64,000 bases of DNA, taken from assembly GCF_900155555.1 (NCBI RefSeq), contig NZ_FUHN01000007.1:1-64000 (forward strand), given 5' to 3'. Of this stretch, positions 54,606-63,596 are shown piece after piece. The stretch's first letter is position 1. Each line of letters starts with the position of its first letter. The notes beneath the pieces are model-generated. The model did not search any database. It was not told the DNA's origin and worked only from the letters and a program-made list of their open reading frames with translations. This DNA is from Mobilibacterium timonense (GTDB taxonomy: Bacteria; Bacillota; Clostridia; Peptostreptococcales; Anaerovoracaceae). Made by a program: the position numbers and the translations under genes.

Positions 54606-56120
54606 TCAAATGCCTTTCTCGATTATTCTGTAGATCATATCCATATCCAGACTGGCCCTCAGGCCGTCGGCCAGCTCGTCGTACTGTTCGTCCTTGTGGT
54701 CGTGCCAGTTGAAGGTGTCCGGGGAAAAAATGATGCCTTTGCTTTTTGCTATTCCGTCGAAGATCCCGCGGCGGCATTCTGCCGAGTCGAAGAATCCGTG
54801 GAGATAGCATCCGTATATATTTCCGCGCTGGCATCCCATCAGCTCGCCGCTCTCCAGCCCTATCAGCGGAGAGCCGTTACCCGCAAGAGCCGTCCGGCCC
54901 ATGTGGATCTCATAACCCGTCAGAGGACGGCCTGAAAGAGAGGAGAAGAACCCCGAGACCTCGAGGAACTCGCCGGAGGTCCTGGTCCGGTGCTTTTCCG
55001 GTTCGAATTCCGTCACAACTGGAAGCAGGCCCATGCCCCGGATGCTTCCGCCGCCCTCCGCGCCTTCACTGTCGGTTATTTTTTCACCCAGCATCTGGTA
55101 GCCGCCGCAGATACCTATGACCGGAGTCCCGGAACCGCTAAGGTCTTTGATGACCGCCTCGATGCCGCTTTCCCTCATCCAGCGCAGGTCGGATATCGTG
55201 CTCTTGGTCCCTGGGATGACTATGAGATCCGGGCGTCCCATCTCACCGGGCTTAGCAATATATCTGACACCGACGCCCGCCGTCGCTTCAAGGGGGGCCA
55301 GATCAGTAAAGTTCGATATTTTCGGGAGACGGATAACGGCCACGTCTATCACGGCGTCTTCGTCGTGTCTTGACAACCTCGAAGAAAGGCTGTCCTCGTC
55401 GTCGATGTCCACATCCAGCATCGGGACGACCCCAGCCACGGGCTTCCCCGTGAGCTCGGATATCATCTGCAGGCCGTCGCCCAGGAGGCTCACGTCTCCC
55501 CTGAACTTGTTGATCACCAGCGCCTTTATCATGGCCTGCTCATCCTCGGTCAGGAGCTTGACCGTGCCGTAGAGCTGGGCGAAGACCCCGCCCCTGTCGA
55601 TGTCCCCGGCCAGTATGACTGGAGCCCCGGCTATCCTGGCCATCCCCATGTTGACGAAATCGTCCTTGTTCAGGTTGATCTCCGCCGGGCTTCCGGCGCC
55701 CTCGATCACTATGATGTCGTTCTCGGAGGCAAGACGGTCGTATGCGCTTTTTATTTCAGGTAAAAGCAGGTGCTTCTTGTCGTAGTATTCCGAGGCTTCG
55801 CAGTTGCCTCTCACCTCGCCGCAGACGATGACCTGGGAACCCATGCTCGTCACTGGCTTGAGGAGCACCGGATTCATCAGGACGCTGGGCTCGATCCGGG
55901 CGGCTTCCGCCTGTACATACTGGGCTCTTCCCATCTCGAGTCCCTCGTCAGTTATGGCCGAATTGAGGGCCATGTTCTGGCTCTTGAAGGGGGCCACCTT
56001 GTATCCGTCCTGGCTGAAGATCCTGCACAGGCCTGTGCAGAGAAGGCTCTTTCCCGCGTTTGACATGGTGCCCTGGACCATTATCGCCTTTGCTCTTCTT
56101 TTTCTGCTATTTGTTTCCAT
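54606..56120 (-). CDS. cbiP: cobyric acid synthase CbiP (CobQ)
   Basis: Glutamine-dependent amidation of the b, d, e and g carboxylates of adenosylcobyrinic a,c-diamide. The N-terminal dethiobiotin-synthetase-like ATPase opens with IMVQGTMSNAGKSLL. The C-terminal glutaminase has its Cys in VIGICGGYQMLG and His near the end in YLHGFFDS. Length 504. The ATG at 56120 follows AAGGAGATACTTG; a longer frame to 56141 lies inside cobD, which it overlaps by 14 nt. Confidence 0.95.
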   Translation of the reverse strand: METNSRKRRAKAIMVQGTMSNAGKSLLCTGLCRIFSQDGYKVAPFKSQNMALNSAITDEGLEMGRAQYVQAEAARIEPSVLMNPVLLKPVTSMGSQVIVCGEVRGNCEASEYYDKKHLLLPEIKSAYDRLASENDIIVIEGAGSPAEINLNKDDFVNMGMARIAGAPVILAGDIDRGGVFAQLYGTVKLLTEDEQAMIKALVINKFRGDVSLLGDGLQMISELTGKPVAGVVPMLDVDIDDEDSLSSRLSRHDEDAVIDVAVIRLPKISNFTDLAPLEATAGVGVRYIAKPGEMGRPDLIVIPGTKSTISDLRWMRESGIEAVIKDLSGSGTPVIGICGGYQMLGEKITDSEGAEGGGSIRGMGLLPVVTEFEPEKHRTRTSGEFLEVSGFFSSLSGRPLTGYEIHMGRTALAGNGSPLIGLESGELMGCQRGNIYGCYLHGFFDSAECRRGIFDGIAKSKGIIFSPDTFNWHDHKDEQYDELADGLRASLDMDMIYRIIEKGI

Positions 56121-57150
56121 CAAGTATCTCCTTGATCGCATCGATGAGGATCCCGTCGGCCGCCTCGTCCAGAAGTCCGATGCGTATAAAATGGTTGTCG
56201 AGGCCGGTGAAATTGGAGCAGTCCCTCACCAGTATGCCACGTTCTCTCAGAGGCGCTGCCAGCGGGACGGGACTCTTTACCAGAATGTAGTTGGCGGCAG
56301 GAGGGTATACCACGAGCCCCAGTTTTTTCAAACTGACGGACATGCGCCGGGCCTCCCTGGAAACGTATCCCGCGGTCGCCCTTGTCCACCCGGGTTCCAG
56401 TTCGAGGGCCCGGATGCCGCAGACCTGGGCGGGAATGGAAACGCTCCATTCACCGCCGTAGGGGCTTATCCTGCTCAGGACGTCCGGATCTCCGACGATG
56501 TGTCCAAGACGTATGCCCGCCATTGAATACAGCTTGGTGAACGCCCTGAGTATTATAGTGTGGGAGAAGTCTTCGACCACATCAAGCATTGATCGTCCGC
56601 TGGTGAAGGGGAGAAAGCACTCGTCCAGCACGAAGAGCGCGCCGCGTTCCTCACACCGCGCAGAGATCTCACAGAGGAGCCCGTGGTCTATGAGCTGCCC
56701 CGTGGGATTGTTGGGGGTGCACAGGAAGACGATGTCGGTCTCATCCGTGATCCGGTCGAGGATATCCGGTCTGACCCGAAAGTTATCATCTTCATGAAGC
56801 GGATATTCATCCACTTTCCCGCCGTAGAGCTCTATGCACCGCTGATAGTCGGAAAAGGATGGGGCGGTCACCAGCCCTTTTTCCGGCCGGAAGCAGGCGC
56901 AGATACGGTTGATCAGATCTGCAGAGCCGTTCCCGCAGAGGATCATATCCTCAGGCACTCCGAGATATCCGGATATCGATCTCCTCAGCTTCCTGCACCT
57001 GGTATCAGGGTATCTGGAATATAGATCCGTGCTGCTGCAGAGTGCTTCCTTCACAGGCCCCGGAATGCCGAGCGGGTTGCAGCTGATGGAAAAATCGTAT
57101 TTTATCCCGGGGATGTCGTAGACGTCCCCGCCGTGTTCAAATCGCTCCAT
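56107..57150 (-). CDS. cobD: L-threonine-O-3-phosphate decarboxylase CobD
   Basis: A PLP enzyme making (R)-1-amino-2-propanol phosphate for the nucleotide loop. It is a HisC-like class I aminotransferase fold. Key motifs are SISCNPLGIP, GNGSADLI, CTPNNPTGQ, FVLDECFLPF and the PLP lysine in AFTKLYSMAGIRLG. The context between cbiB and cbiP favours CobD over HisC. The ATG at 57150 follows AAGGAATTTCTT; the frame opens at a GTG 27 nt upstream. 347 residues. Confidence 0.92.
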   Translation of the reverse strand: MERFEHGGDVYDIPGIKYDFSISCNPLGIPGPVKEALCSSTDLYSRYPDTRCRKLRRSISGYLGVPEDMILCGNGSADLINRICACFRPEKGLVTAPSFSDYQRCIELYGGKVDEYPLHEDDNFRVRPDILDRITDETDIVFLCTPNNPTGQLIDHGLLCEISARCEERGALFVLDECFLPFTSGRSMLDVVEDFSHTIILRAFTKLYSMAGIRLGHIVGDPDVLSRISPYGGEWSVSIPAQVCGIRALELEPGWTRATAGYVSREARRMSVSLKKLGLVVYPPAANYILVKSPVPLAAPLRERGILVRDCSNFTGLDNHFIRIGLLDEAADGILIDAIKEILDGNK

Positions 57151-57173
57151 AAGAAATTCCTTTTTTCCTCGTC

Positions 57174-58139
57174 TCACAGGATCGCAAGAAAGATAAATGC
57201 GGCTCTAAGCAGGATGCCGGCCGAGAACATGAGAAGCGCGGTGGTGTTCAGTATTTTGTGGGAGGAGATTATATCGCCGGCGGCGACTGGCCGTATGTCG
57301 TCGCCGATGAACGGCTTCTTCAGCACTCTCCCGGAATAGATCGCGTCTCCGGCCAGCTGCACATCCAGGGCTCCTGCCATCACTGATTCGGTCTGGGCGG
57401 CGTTCGGGCTGGCGTGCTTACGCCTGTCCCGCCTCCAGATCCTGCGGGCGTTTTCTGCATCGAATCCCCGGAGCCTGGAAGCCATTATCATGAACAGGGC
57501 ACATAACCGGGATGGAATGAAATTGAAAACGTCGTCCATCCGTGCGGCCGTGCGGCCGAAGTCCTCGTATCTGGCGTTCTTGTAGCCTATCATGGAGTCC
57601 ATGGTGTTGACCGCCTTGTACAGGCATCCTCCGGCGGCCCCACCGATGAACATGTAGAACAGGGGAGAGGCCACACCGTCTGAAGTGTTTTCCGCCACGG
57701 TCTCCACAGCGGCTTTGATGATGCCCGTCCGGTCCAGGGCCTCCGGATCCCTTCCGACGATCATGTGTATGGCCTGTCGGGCGCTCTCCAGGGTGCCGTC
57801 CTCCAGCTCCTGGTACACCTTCAGGCTCTCCACCCGGAGACTTTTCACCGCCAGCAGCTGCCAGCAGATGAGTGAGTCGAGGACCAGGTATGCCCAGGGA
57901 GAAATGTGCCATGCGGCCGCTAATAGCAGGGATGGTACGCCGGTGCAGGTGATGATCACGCACAGCCACAGAAGTGTCCCGCCGAGGCGTTTATTCCGCA
58001 TACGGTAAAAGATCTTTTCGAAAAAGGAGATGGCTTTGCCGAAGCAAATGACTATGTGTGGCCATCCCCGGGGATCGCCGATCATCTGATCCAGGATGTA
58101 TCCGATGATCAACGAAGCAGTCTGGAAGATGATCAGCAC
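57174..58139 (-). CDS. cbiB: adenosylcobinamide-phosphate synthase CbiB
   Basis: Membrane enzyme joining cobyric acid to aminopropanol phosphate. It begins LIIFQTASLIIGYILDQMIG-DPRGWPH, the family start pattern with the DPRxxPH motif, and contains NTSDGVASPLFYMFIGG. Four to five hydrophobic segments. Length 321. The start is the GTG at 58139, 6 nt after GGAGG, overlapping cobC by 7 nt; the upstream frame extension lies wholly inside cobC. Confidence 0.92.
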   Translation of the reverse strand: MLIIFQTASLIIGYILDQMIGDPRGWPHIVICFGKAISFFEKIFYRMRNKRLGGTLLWLCVIITCTGVPSLLLAAAWHISPWAYLVLDSLICWQLLAVKSLRVESLKVYQELEDGTLESARQAIHMIVGRDPEALDRTGIIKAAVETVAENTSDGVASPLFYMFIGGAAGGCLYKAVNTMDSMIGYKNARYEDFGRTAARMDDVFNFIPSRLCALFMIMASRLRGFDAENARRIWRRDRRKHASPNAAQTESVMAGALDVQLAGDAIYSGRVLKKPFIGDDIRPVAAGDIISSHKILNTTALLMFSAGILLRAAFIFLAIL

Positions 58140-58723
58140 AGGGCACCTCCAGTCATCTCCAGATGTGATCCGTCCCAGGTACACCTTATAGCGGCTCCGT
58201 TGGCTATGTGGTAGTGGTAGAAGTCGTGGTGGGGAATGGCGAACTTCTCCATGATGGCCATGATGCATCCACCGTGGATCACGAAGGCCGCGGTCGCACA
58301 TTCAGGGATCTTGGCCATCTGGCACTCAAAGGCGCTGCAGACTCTTTCCTTGAAGCTCTTTATGTCTTCGCCTCCGGGAACGGGTCCCTGACATCCGGTG
58401 TCCAGCCACGCCGAGTAGAGCGGGCCGAGCTCCGGGTCAGATGAGATCTCATCGGCTGTTTTTCCTTCGAACACGCCGAAGTCCGTTTCTCTCAGACCAG
58501 GATCTGGTACGGACTTCATGCCTGGAAACAGGACAGCAGCAGACTCGATGGTCCTCTTCATCGGACTCGTGATGATCCTCTGAGCTGAGAGGCCTTCCTT
58601 GGAAAGCAGACGCATCTGTTTGAGACCTTCCGGGCAGAGCGGCTCGTCGGTAGACCCGATATAGGCTCGTCGAATATTTCCTGCGGTCTTTCCGTGGCGG
58701 ATCAGCAGTATCTGATTCATCAT
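58133..58723 (-). CDS. cobC: alpha-ribazole phosphatase-like histidine phosphatase CobC
   Basis: Histidine phosphatase fold with LLIRHGKTAGN (catalytic His; RHGxT), RETDFGVFEGKTADE and the second His in FVIHGGCIMAI. In this context it dephosphorylates alpha-ribazole-5'-phosphate or adenosylcobalamin-5'-phosphate. 196 residues. The ATG follows GGAGG and overlaps the cobS stop by ATGA. A general phosphatase role is not excluded. Confidence 0.9.
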   Translation of the reverse strand: MMNQILLIRHGKTAGNIRRAYIGSTDEPLCPEGLKQMRLLSKEGLSAQRIITSPMKRTIESAAVLFPGMKSVPDPGLRETDFGVFEGKTADEISSDPELGPLYSAWLDTGCQGPVPGGEDIKSFKERVCSAFECQMAKIPECATAAFVIHGGCIMAIMEKFAIPHHDFYHYHIANGAAIRCTWDGSHLEMTGGALC

Positions 58724-59481
58724 AAAACACCTCCTGCTATTGCAGTTCCCGCCAGCATGGCCAGTTCGCAGATCTGGAGAAAGAAGCCTTCGGTATCACC
58801 GGTGCACCCGCCGAAGGTCCTGATGGTGAAATGCTTGTACCACAGTGTGACAATGATGCCGATCACGATGGGCAGTGCAGCGGCGCGGCCGCCGATGGCT
58901 ACCATGGCGGCTCCCGAGATCACCATGATAGAAACGATGATGGCGAGGGCCTTTTTCTTGTGGATCCCCTCGGTAAAGGAATTCAGCATGCCTGATCCTC
59001 TGGCGTTCTTGATGGTCACCGCGCAAAAAGCCGACAGGGACCGGGAGAACACATATCCCGGGCAGATCATGTAAGCGACGCTGACAGGTCCAAGCTGGGC
59101 GAATAGGCCCAGCGAGACGATGAGGTATACGCACGCATAGATCGAAGCGAATGCTCCGGAATGGGGGTCCTTGAGCATCTCCAGCTTCCTTTCCATCGGC
59201 TGATGAGACGAAATGGCGTCGACGGTGTCCATGAAGCCGTCCATGTGTATCCCACCGGTTACTACGATGGGGATGGTCACCGCGATGCACGCAAAGAGCA
59301 GCCTGGATATGCCGAAATACACGGCTGCAAATATCCAGGCGGCGGTGAGGCCTCCTGACAATATTCCCACGCAGGGAAACCAGCAGATGGCATACTGCCA
59401 GTTCTCCTTCGTCCATTCGAACTGAGGGACGGGGAGGGCGCTATATGTGGAGACCGCCATGAGAAAAGATTTAATGGACAT
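58720..59481 (-). CDS. cobS: adenosylcobinamide-GDP ribazoletransferase (cobalamin synthase) CobS
   Basis: Integral membrane enzyme for the last assembly step. GGIHMDGFMDTVDAI is the metal-binding family signature, with LKDPHSGAFA following. About six hydrophobic segments. Length 253. The start ATG follows AAAGGAAC and overlaps the cobU end by 11 nt. Confidence 0.94.
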   Translation of the reverse strand: MSIKSFLMAVSTYSALPVPQFEWTKENWQYAICWFPCVGILSGGLTAAWIFAAVYFGISRLLFACIAVTIPIVVTGGIHMDGFMDTVDAISSHQPMERKLEMLKDPHSGAFASIYACVYLIVSLGLFAQLGPVSVAYMICPGYVFSRSLSAFCAVTIKNARGSGMLNSFTEGIHKKKALAIIVSIMVISGAAMVAIGGRAAALPIVIGIIVTLWYKHFTIRTFGGCTGDTEGFFLQICELAMLAGTAIAGGVL

Positions 59482-59986
59482 CTTCTGGTGTTCCTTTCAG
59501 GTACACAGGACGGCCGTCCGTCATCTCCACGTGTACCTCTGATAATTCTTCAAGATCGGAATTAAGCCGATTCAATTCGTTTATGTATCCGGCGGTCTCG
59601 CCATCATATAGTGATGGGTCGAGACCGGAGATGGTGACTATGAAAAGACGGCTGCATCTATCGGCCATATCCTTTATCTGGCCGAGGACCGTAGATCCGT
59701 CGCCTTTTCCCTGGAAAACAACATTTGCCAGAAGATTGGACAGGTCCTCCAGCAGCACGGAATCCTCTCGGCTGACCGGGACGCTCATCAGGTCGAGAGG
59801 CTCTTCCACGTCCCTGAATCCCATGCCTTCACGGCGGATCTGATGCTTCAGGATCCTCCGCTGGTTGTCTTCGCTGCTGCATATCATGGTCGCAACATAT
59901 ACGGGAGACTTAGAGACGGAGGTGATGAGATCCTCCGCAAAAACGCTTTTCCCGCTGTTGTTTTCTCCCGAGATGAGGAAGATCAT
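59471..59986 (-). CDS. cobU: CobU-type adenosylcobinamide kinase / guanylyltransferase
   Basis: Activates adenosylcobinamide (phosphate) with GTP. The P-loop reads FLISGENNSGKSVFAE, a variant of the family GGARSGKS. VYVATMI, IRREGMGFRDVEEP and LLEDLSNLLANV correspond to conserved CobU segments, though the usual DCLT is EDLS. Divergent but in the right place, between cobT and cobS. 171 residues. Confidence 0.85.
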   Translation of the reverse strand: MIFLISGENNSGKSVFAEDLITSVSKSPVYVATMICSSEDNQRRILKHQIRREGMGFRDVEEPLDLMSVPVSREDSVLLEDLSNLLANVVFQGKGDGSTVLGQIKDMADRCSRLFIVTISGLDPSLYDGETAGYINELNRLNSDLEELSEVHVEMTDGRPVYLKGTPEDVH

Positions 59987-61038
59987 GAAAGCCTCCTGTA
60001 CTGTTCGACATTTATCTCCTCAAAGACCGCAGCGTTTCTGTAGACCGAGGCAGCCATGTCGATGACCGGGAAAAGGGTCACTGCACCACTTCCTTCTCCC
60101 AGACGCATTCTCGCGTCCAGGATCGGGGTGAAGCCCAGCTCTTCCATGATATGCTTTGCAGCTGGCTCTGCGCTCTTGTGAGAGGGGATCATATAATCCC
60201 TGACCGCATTTGAAAGTCTGAAGGCGCAGAGGGCGGCCACAGAGGAGATAAGCCCGTCCATCACCACTGGTGTGTGGGACAGGGCCCCTCCGATGAAAGT
60301 TCCGCACATGGCGCAGATGTCGAATCCACCGACTTTTGCGAGGACGTCAACGACGTCGTTCCTGTCGGGGCGATTGTCTGATATGCCCCTGCTGATTGCA
60401 TCTAACTTGCGCTTCAGGCCGTCATCTGTCAGGCCGGAGCCCCTGCCCGTGACCACTTCAGGATCCAGGCCCAGGAGGACGCTGGCCACGGCGCTGGAGG
60501 AAGATGTGTTTCCGATGCCCGCTTCGCCGGTGGCGATGATGTCGAAGCCTTTGCGGCTCATCTCTATTGCGGACTCAACGCCGGTCATTATGGCTTTCTC
60601 AGCCTCTTCACGGGTCATTGCGGGGCCTTCGGAGAAGTCATGCGTGCCCCTAGCCACCTTGCGATCCATGATCTCCGGAACATCATCCACCATTCCAACG
60701 TCTATGGGAAAGGTCTCCGCCCCGCAGGACGAGGCCATCACGCACACGCTGGAATGGTTCGCGGCCAGAGATCTGGCGATGCTGGTGGTCACGGTGTGGT
60801 CGGACTGAGCCACTCCCTGAGCGACTATGCCGTTATCGCCGCAGTAGACCAGGACGCACTTTTTTCCCGTTGAAATATTCGCACTTCCCTGGGCCCTGGC
60901 TATCATGCAGAGGATGTTCTCCAGCTCTCCAAGTGAGCCTAGCGGTTTGGCGATGTGGTCCAGATGCTTTTGGCATGCTTCGGCGGCCGCCTGGTCACCG
61001 GGCTCGATCTCCGACAGGATCTCCTTTAGTTTACTCAT
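59983..61038 (-). CDS. cobT: nicotinate-nucleotide-dimethylbenzimidazole phosphoribosyltransferase CobT
   Basis: Makes alpha-ribotides of the lower base. KPLGSLGELE opens the family pattern, with VYCGDNGIVAQGVAQSD, GEAGIGNTSSSSAV, and the catalytic Glu region RLGEGSGAVTLFPV near the end. Length 351. The ATG at 61038 follows AAGGGGT and overlaps the cbiA stop within ATGAGTAA; the long frame upstream lies inside cbiA. Confidence 0.95.
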   Translation of the reverse strand: MSKLKEILSEIEPGDQAAAEACQKHLDHIAKPLGSLGELENILCMIARAQGSANISTGKKCVLVYCGDNGIVAQGVAQSDHTVTTSIARSLAANHSSVCVMASSCGAETFPIDVGMVDDVPEIMDRKVARGTHDFSEGPAMTREEAEKAIMTGVESAIEMSRKGFDIIATGEAGIGNTSSSSAVASVLLGLDPEVVTGRGSGLTDDGLKRKLDAISRGISDNRPDRNDVVDVLAKVGGFDICAMCGTFIGGALSHTPVVMDGLISSVAALCAFRLSNAVRDYMIPSHKSAEPAAKHIMEELGFTPILDARMRLGEGSGAVTLFPVIDMAASVYRNAAVFEEINVEQYRRLS

Positions 61039-62407
61039 TCTCATTACCCCTTTTACTGCTATCATATTCCCGCGCTCTTGATATGAAACGTTCCACCGCC
61101 TCCGGCGCAGATGCCAGGTAGAGGTGGGGGAAGCCTGCGTAGACGGTGTCAGTTGCGTGGACACAGCTGTATGTCTTATTGTTAGAGGCCTTCCGGGCCG
61201 TAAACGACCCACCGCTGCAGGTGCTTTTGTAATAGTGAAACTCGTGGGCGGGAAGGCTCTGACCTCTTTTCAGGAGCAGAGAGTCCTCGCCGGCTGTTAG
61301 CGTCACATACCCGAAGTTCTGGAGCCTGTCCGTCCTCTCTGCATCTCCTGGTATTATTCCCGCAAGGGGGACACCGTCCACGGACTCGTGGAGATAGAGG
61401 AATCCTCCGCACTCCGCTATCATCGGCATGCCGGACGCTACTTTTTCCCTGACGGAACTCAGCATGGACTGGTTCCCCGAAAGCTCTTTTAAATAGAGCT
61501 CCGGATAGCCGCCCGGCAGATAAACGGCTGACGCTGCCTCAGGTATCCCTTTGTCGTGGACAGGGCTGAAATAAACTATCTCACCCCCGTGGTCCTCAAA
61601 GGCCTCTATGGTCTCGCTGTATATAAAGCTGAAGGCTTCGTCTCTGGCGACTGCGATCACGGGCTTTGAAAAAGCTCCTTTTTTTTCGCGAAGATCGCGG
61701 GGAAACGGCAGATCCTGCCTGACGCACCCGGTCGCCGTACCGGCGATATTGAGTATGCCTTCGACGTCCAGAGTGTGTGACGCGGTCTCTCTCAGGTGGA
61801 TGATCCTTTGATCCAGGTCCGGGATCTCGCCTGCGGTTATGAGACCCAGGTGGCGGCTCCCGATGGTGATGTCGGGGTCGTGGGGCAGGAATCCAAGCGG
61901 TTCTGCTCCGGCCGCTCTGGCGATCTCCGCAAGGCCCTTGTAGACCATTTCATTAACGTTGTTGAAGATGACTCCCTTTATCATGGAATCGGGTCGGTGG
62001 TTCATGAAACCTTCTAGGACCGCGGCCGCAGACGTGTACATGCCCCGGCCGTTGATCACGAGTATCACTGGCGTTCTCGTGGCAGATGCGACGGTCCACG
62101 AACTGCAGCGGCCTTCTGTGCCGATGCCGTCGTAATAACCCATGACTCCCTCTATCACGGAGATCCCGGATGGCAGGCCCAGCTGATCCCTCATCTGTTC
62201 AGGTGTGCTGAAGAAGGGATCCAGGTTGTGGCTTGGAAGTCCGAGGACCTTCCGGTGGAACATGGGGTCGATGTAGTCAGGACCGCACTTGAAGGCGGAG
62301 ACGCCGCCAGGGATATCCATCTCCTTCAGGATAGATAGAAGGGCGGTAGTCACAGTCGTCTTTCCGCATCCCGAATTCGTCCCGGCTATCATTATTCGGT
62401 CATTCAT
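61031..62407 (-). CDS. cbiA: cobyrinic acid a,c-diamide synthase CbiA
   Basis: Glutamine-dependent amidation of cobyrinate a and c side chains. The ATPase part begins IMIAGTNSGCGKTTVT, with FKCGPDYIDPMFH typical of CbiA. The glutaminase has its Cys in MIAECGGFLYL. The C-terminal GFPHLYLAS motif includes the catalytic His. Length 458. It overlaps cbiET by 8 nt. Confidence 0.95.
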   Translation of the reverse strand: MNDRIMIAGTNSGCGKTTVTTALLSILKEMDIPGGVSAFKCGPDYIDPMFHRKVLGLPSHNLDPFFSTPEQMRDQLGLPSGISVIEGVMGYYDGIGTEGRCSSWTVASATRTPVILVINGRGMYTSAAAVLEGFMNHRPDSMIKGVIFNNVNEMVYKGLAEIARAAGAEPLGFLPHDPDITIGSRHLGLITAGEIPDLDQRIIHLRETASHTLDVEGILNIAGTATGCVRQDLPFPRDLREKKGAFSKPVIAVARDEAFSFIYSETIEAFEDHGGEIVYFSPVHDKGIPEAASAVYLPGGYPELYLKELSGNQSMLSSVREKVASGMPMIAECGGFLYLHESVDGVPLAGIIPGDAERTDRLQNFGYVTLTAGEDSLLLKRGQSLPAHEFHYYKSTCSGGSFTARKASNNKTYSCVHATDTVYAGFPHLYLASAPEAVERFISRAREYDSSKRGNENE

Positions 62408-63596
62408 CTTCGCCTCCTGCTGAGATCACGAATATGGGATTCTGTCCTGTCATCATGTGCAGACTGCCGGCTTTCTTCGAGCGGGCCGCGGAGATCTGAC
62501 ATATCTCCGGATCCATGCCGGCTGACGACAGTGCGTTCACGGCATCGTACAGGCTCTCGATGGCTATGGCGGTGATCACTATTTTGATGTGAGGGTTCAT
62601 CGCACACAGAGTCTTGACGATCTCTTCTATATTTCCTCCGCTTCCCCCGATGAATGCCGCGTGGGGCGCCTCTATTTTTTCAAGGGCCTCGGGTGCGGTG
62701 CCGTGGATTATAGCCACGTTTCCGACGTGGAATTTACGGCAGTTCTGCCTTATGAGATCGACCGCATCCGCGTTCCTCTCTATGGCGAAGACCTTGCCTT
62801 TCCAGAGGGACAGGGCGGCCTCGACCGTGACCGATCCGGTGCCCGCGCCGATGTCCACGAATGTCTCTTCCGGACGGAGGGCGAGCCGGCTCATAACCAC
62901 GCTTCGGATCTCTGATTTTGTCATGGGAACGTCTCCCCGGATGAAGCGAGAGTCCGGGATGCCGGAGGGGACAGAATCATCCGGGCTCGGGTTGCAAACA
63001 AGGAGCACGGTGAGGGATGCTGTATCCATGGTCTCCAGCTCCTCGGCCAGAGCACTCTTGATGGACTCTGACTCTCTGCCCAGGTTTTCACCTATGAGTA
63101 CAGGGAGGCCTTCGAAACCGGCTCTCACAAGCCCGGCGCCGATCTCCCCGGTGTTGCCTCCGGTCAGGATGAAAGTGTACCTGTTTCGCCTCACGTGATC
63201 GGCAACATTGCAATCCCTGCCGTGGCAGCTGATGTGCGCCGCATTCTGCCAGGGGATGCCGGCCTTTGCAAAAAAGTAGCTCATCGAGGAGATTCCGGGG
63301 ATGACTTCCACTTCCGTATCCACACCGGATAGCGCCCTGATGAGCCCGTCTGCGGCACTGAAAAATCCGGTATCGCCAGATACCAGCACCGTTACCACCT
63401 CGCCTGAATATCTCCGGACGATCCCGGCTATTTTAGCTCCTCTGAACTCCACGACCTTCTCGGCATCGATCTCCGGAAATTCCCCGAGCATCCGCTTTGC
63501 TCCTATTATCAGACCGGAACTCCTGACGGCTTCTTCACCTCGAAGAGTCAATGTGCTGCGGCTCATTCCCATGCCCGCTATGTAGACTTTTTTCAT
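62400..63596 (-). CDS. cbiET: CbiE-CbiT fusion: cobalt-precorrin-7 C5- / precorrin-6B C15-methyltransferase
   Basis: Residues 1-200 form the CbiE methylase (YIAGMGMSRSTLTLRG, VSGDTGFFSAA, EVIPGISSMSYFFAKAG). Residues about 225-398 form CbiT, a decarboxylating methylase with MTKSEIRSVVMSRL and FVDIGAGTGSVTVEAA. At 398 residues this is the CobL-like fusion order E-T. The start overlaps the cbiJ stop by ATGA. Confidence 0.94.
   Translation of the reverse strand: MKKVYIAGMGMSRSTLTLRGEEAVRSSGLIIGAKRMLGEFPEIDAEKVVEFRGAKIAGIVRRYSGEVVTVLVSGDTGFFSAADGLIRALSGVDTEVEVIPGISSMSYFFAKAGIPWQNAAHISCHGRDCNVADHVRRNRYTFILTGGNTGEIGAGLVRAGFEGLPVLIGENLGRESESIKSALAEELETMDTASLTVLLVCNPSPDDSVPSGIPDSRFIRGDVPMTKSEIRSVVMSRLALRPEETFVDIGAGTGSVTVEAALSLWKGKVFAIERNADAVDLIRQNCRKFHVGNVAIIHGTAPEALEKIEAPHAAFIGGSGGNIEEIVKTLCAMNPHIKIVITAIAIESLYDAVNALSSAGMDPEICQISAARSKKAGSLHMMTGQNPIFVISAGGEDE

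Noticed and set aside
54462-56526. Plus-strand frames of 100-240 codons opposite cbiP and cobD
   Set aside because: They run antisense to genes with full family motifs and coupled starts; they carry no motifs of their own.
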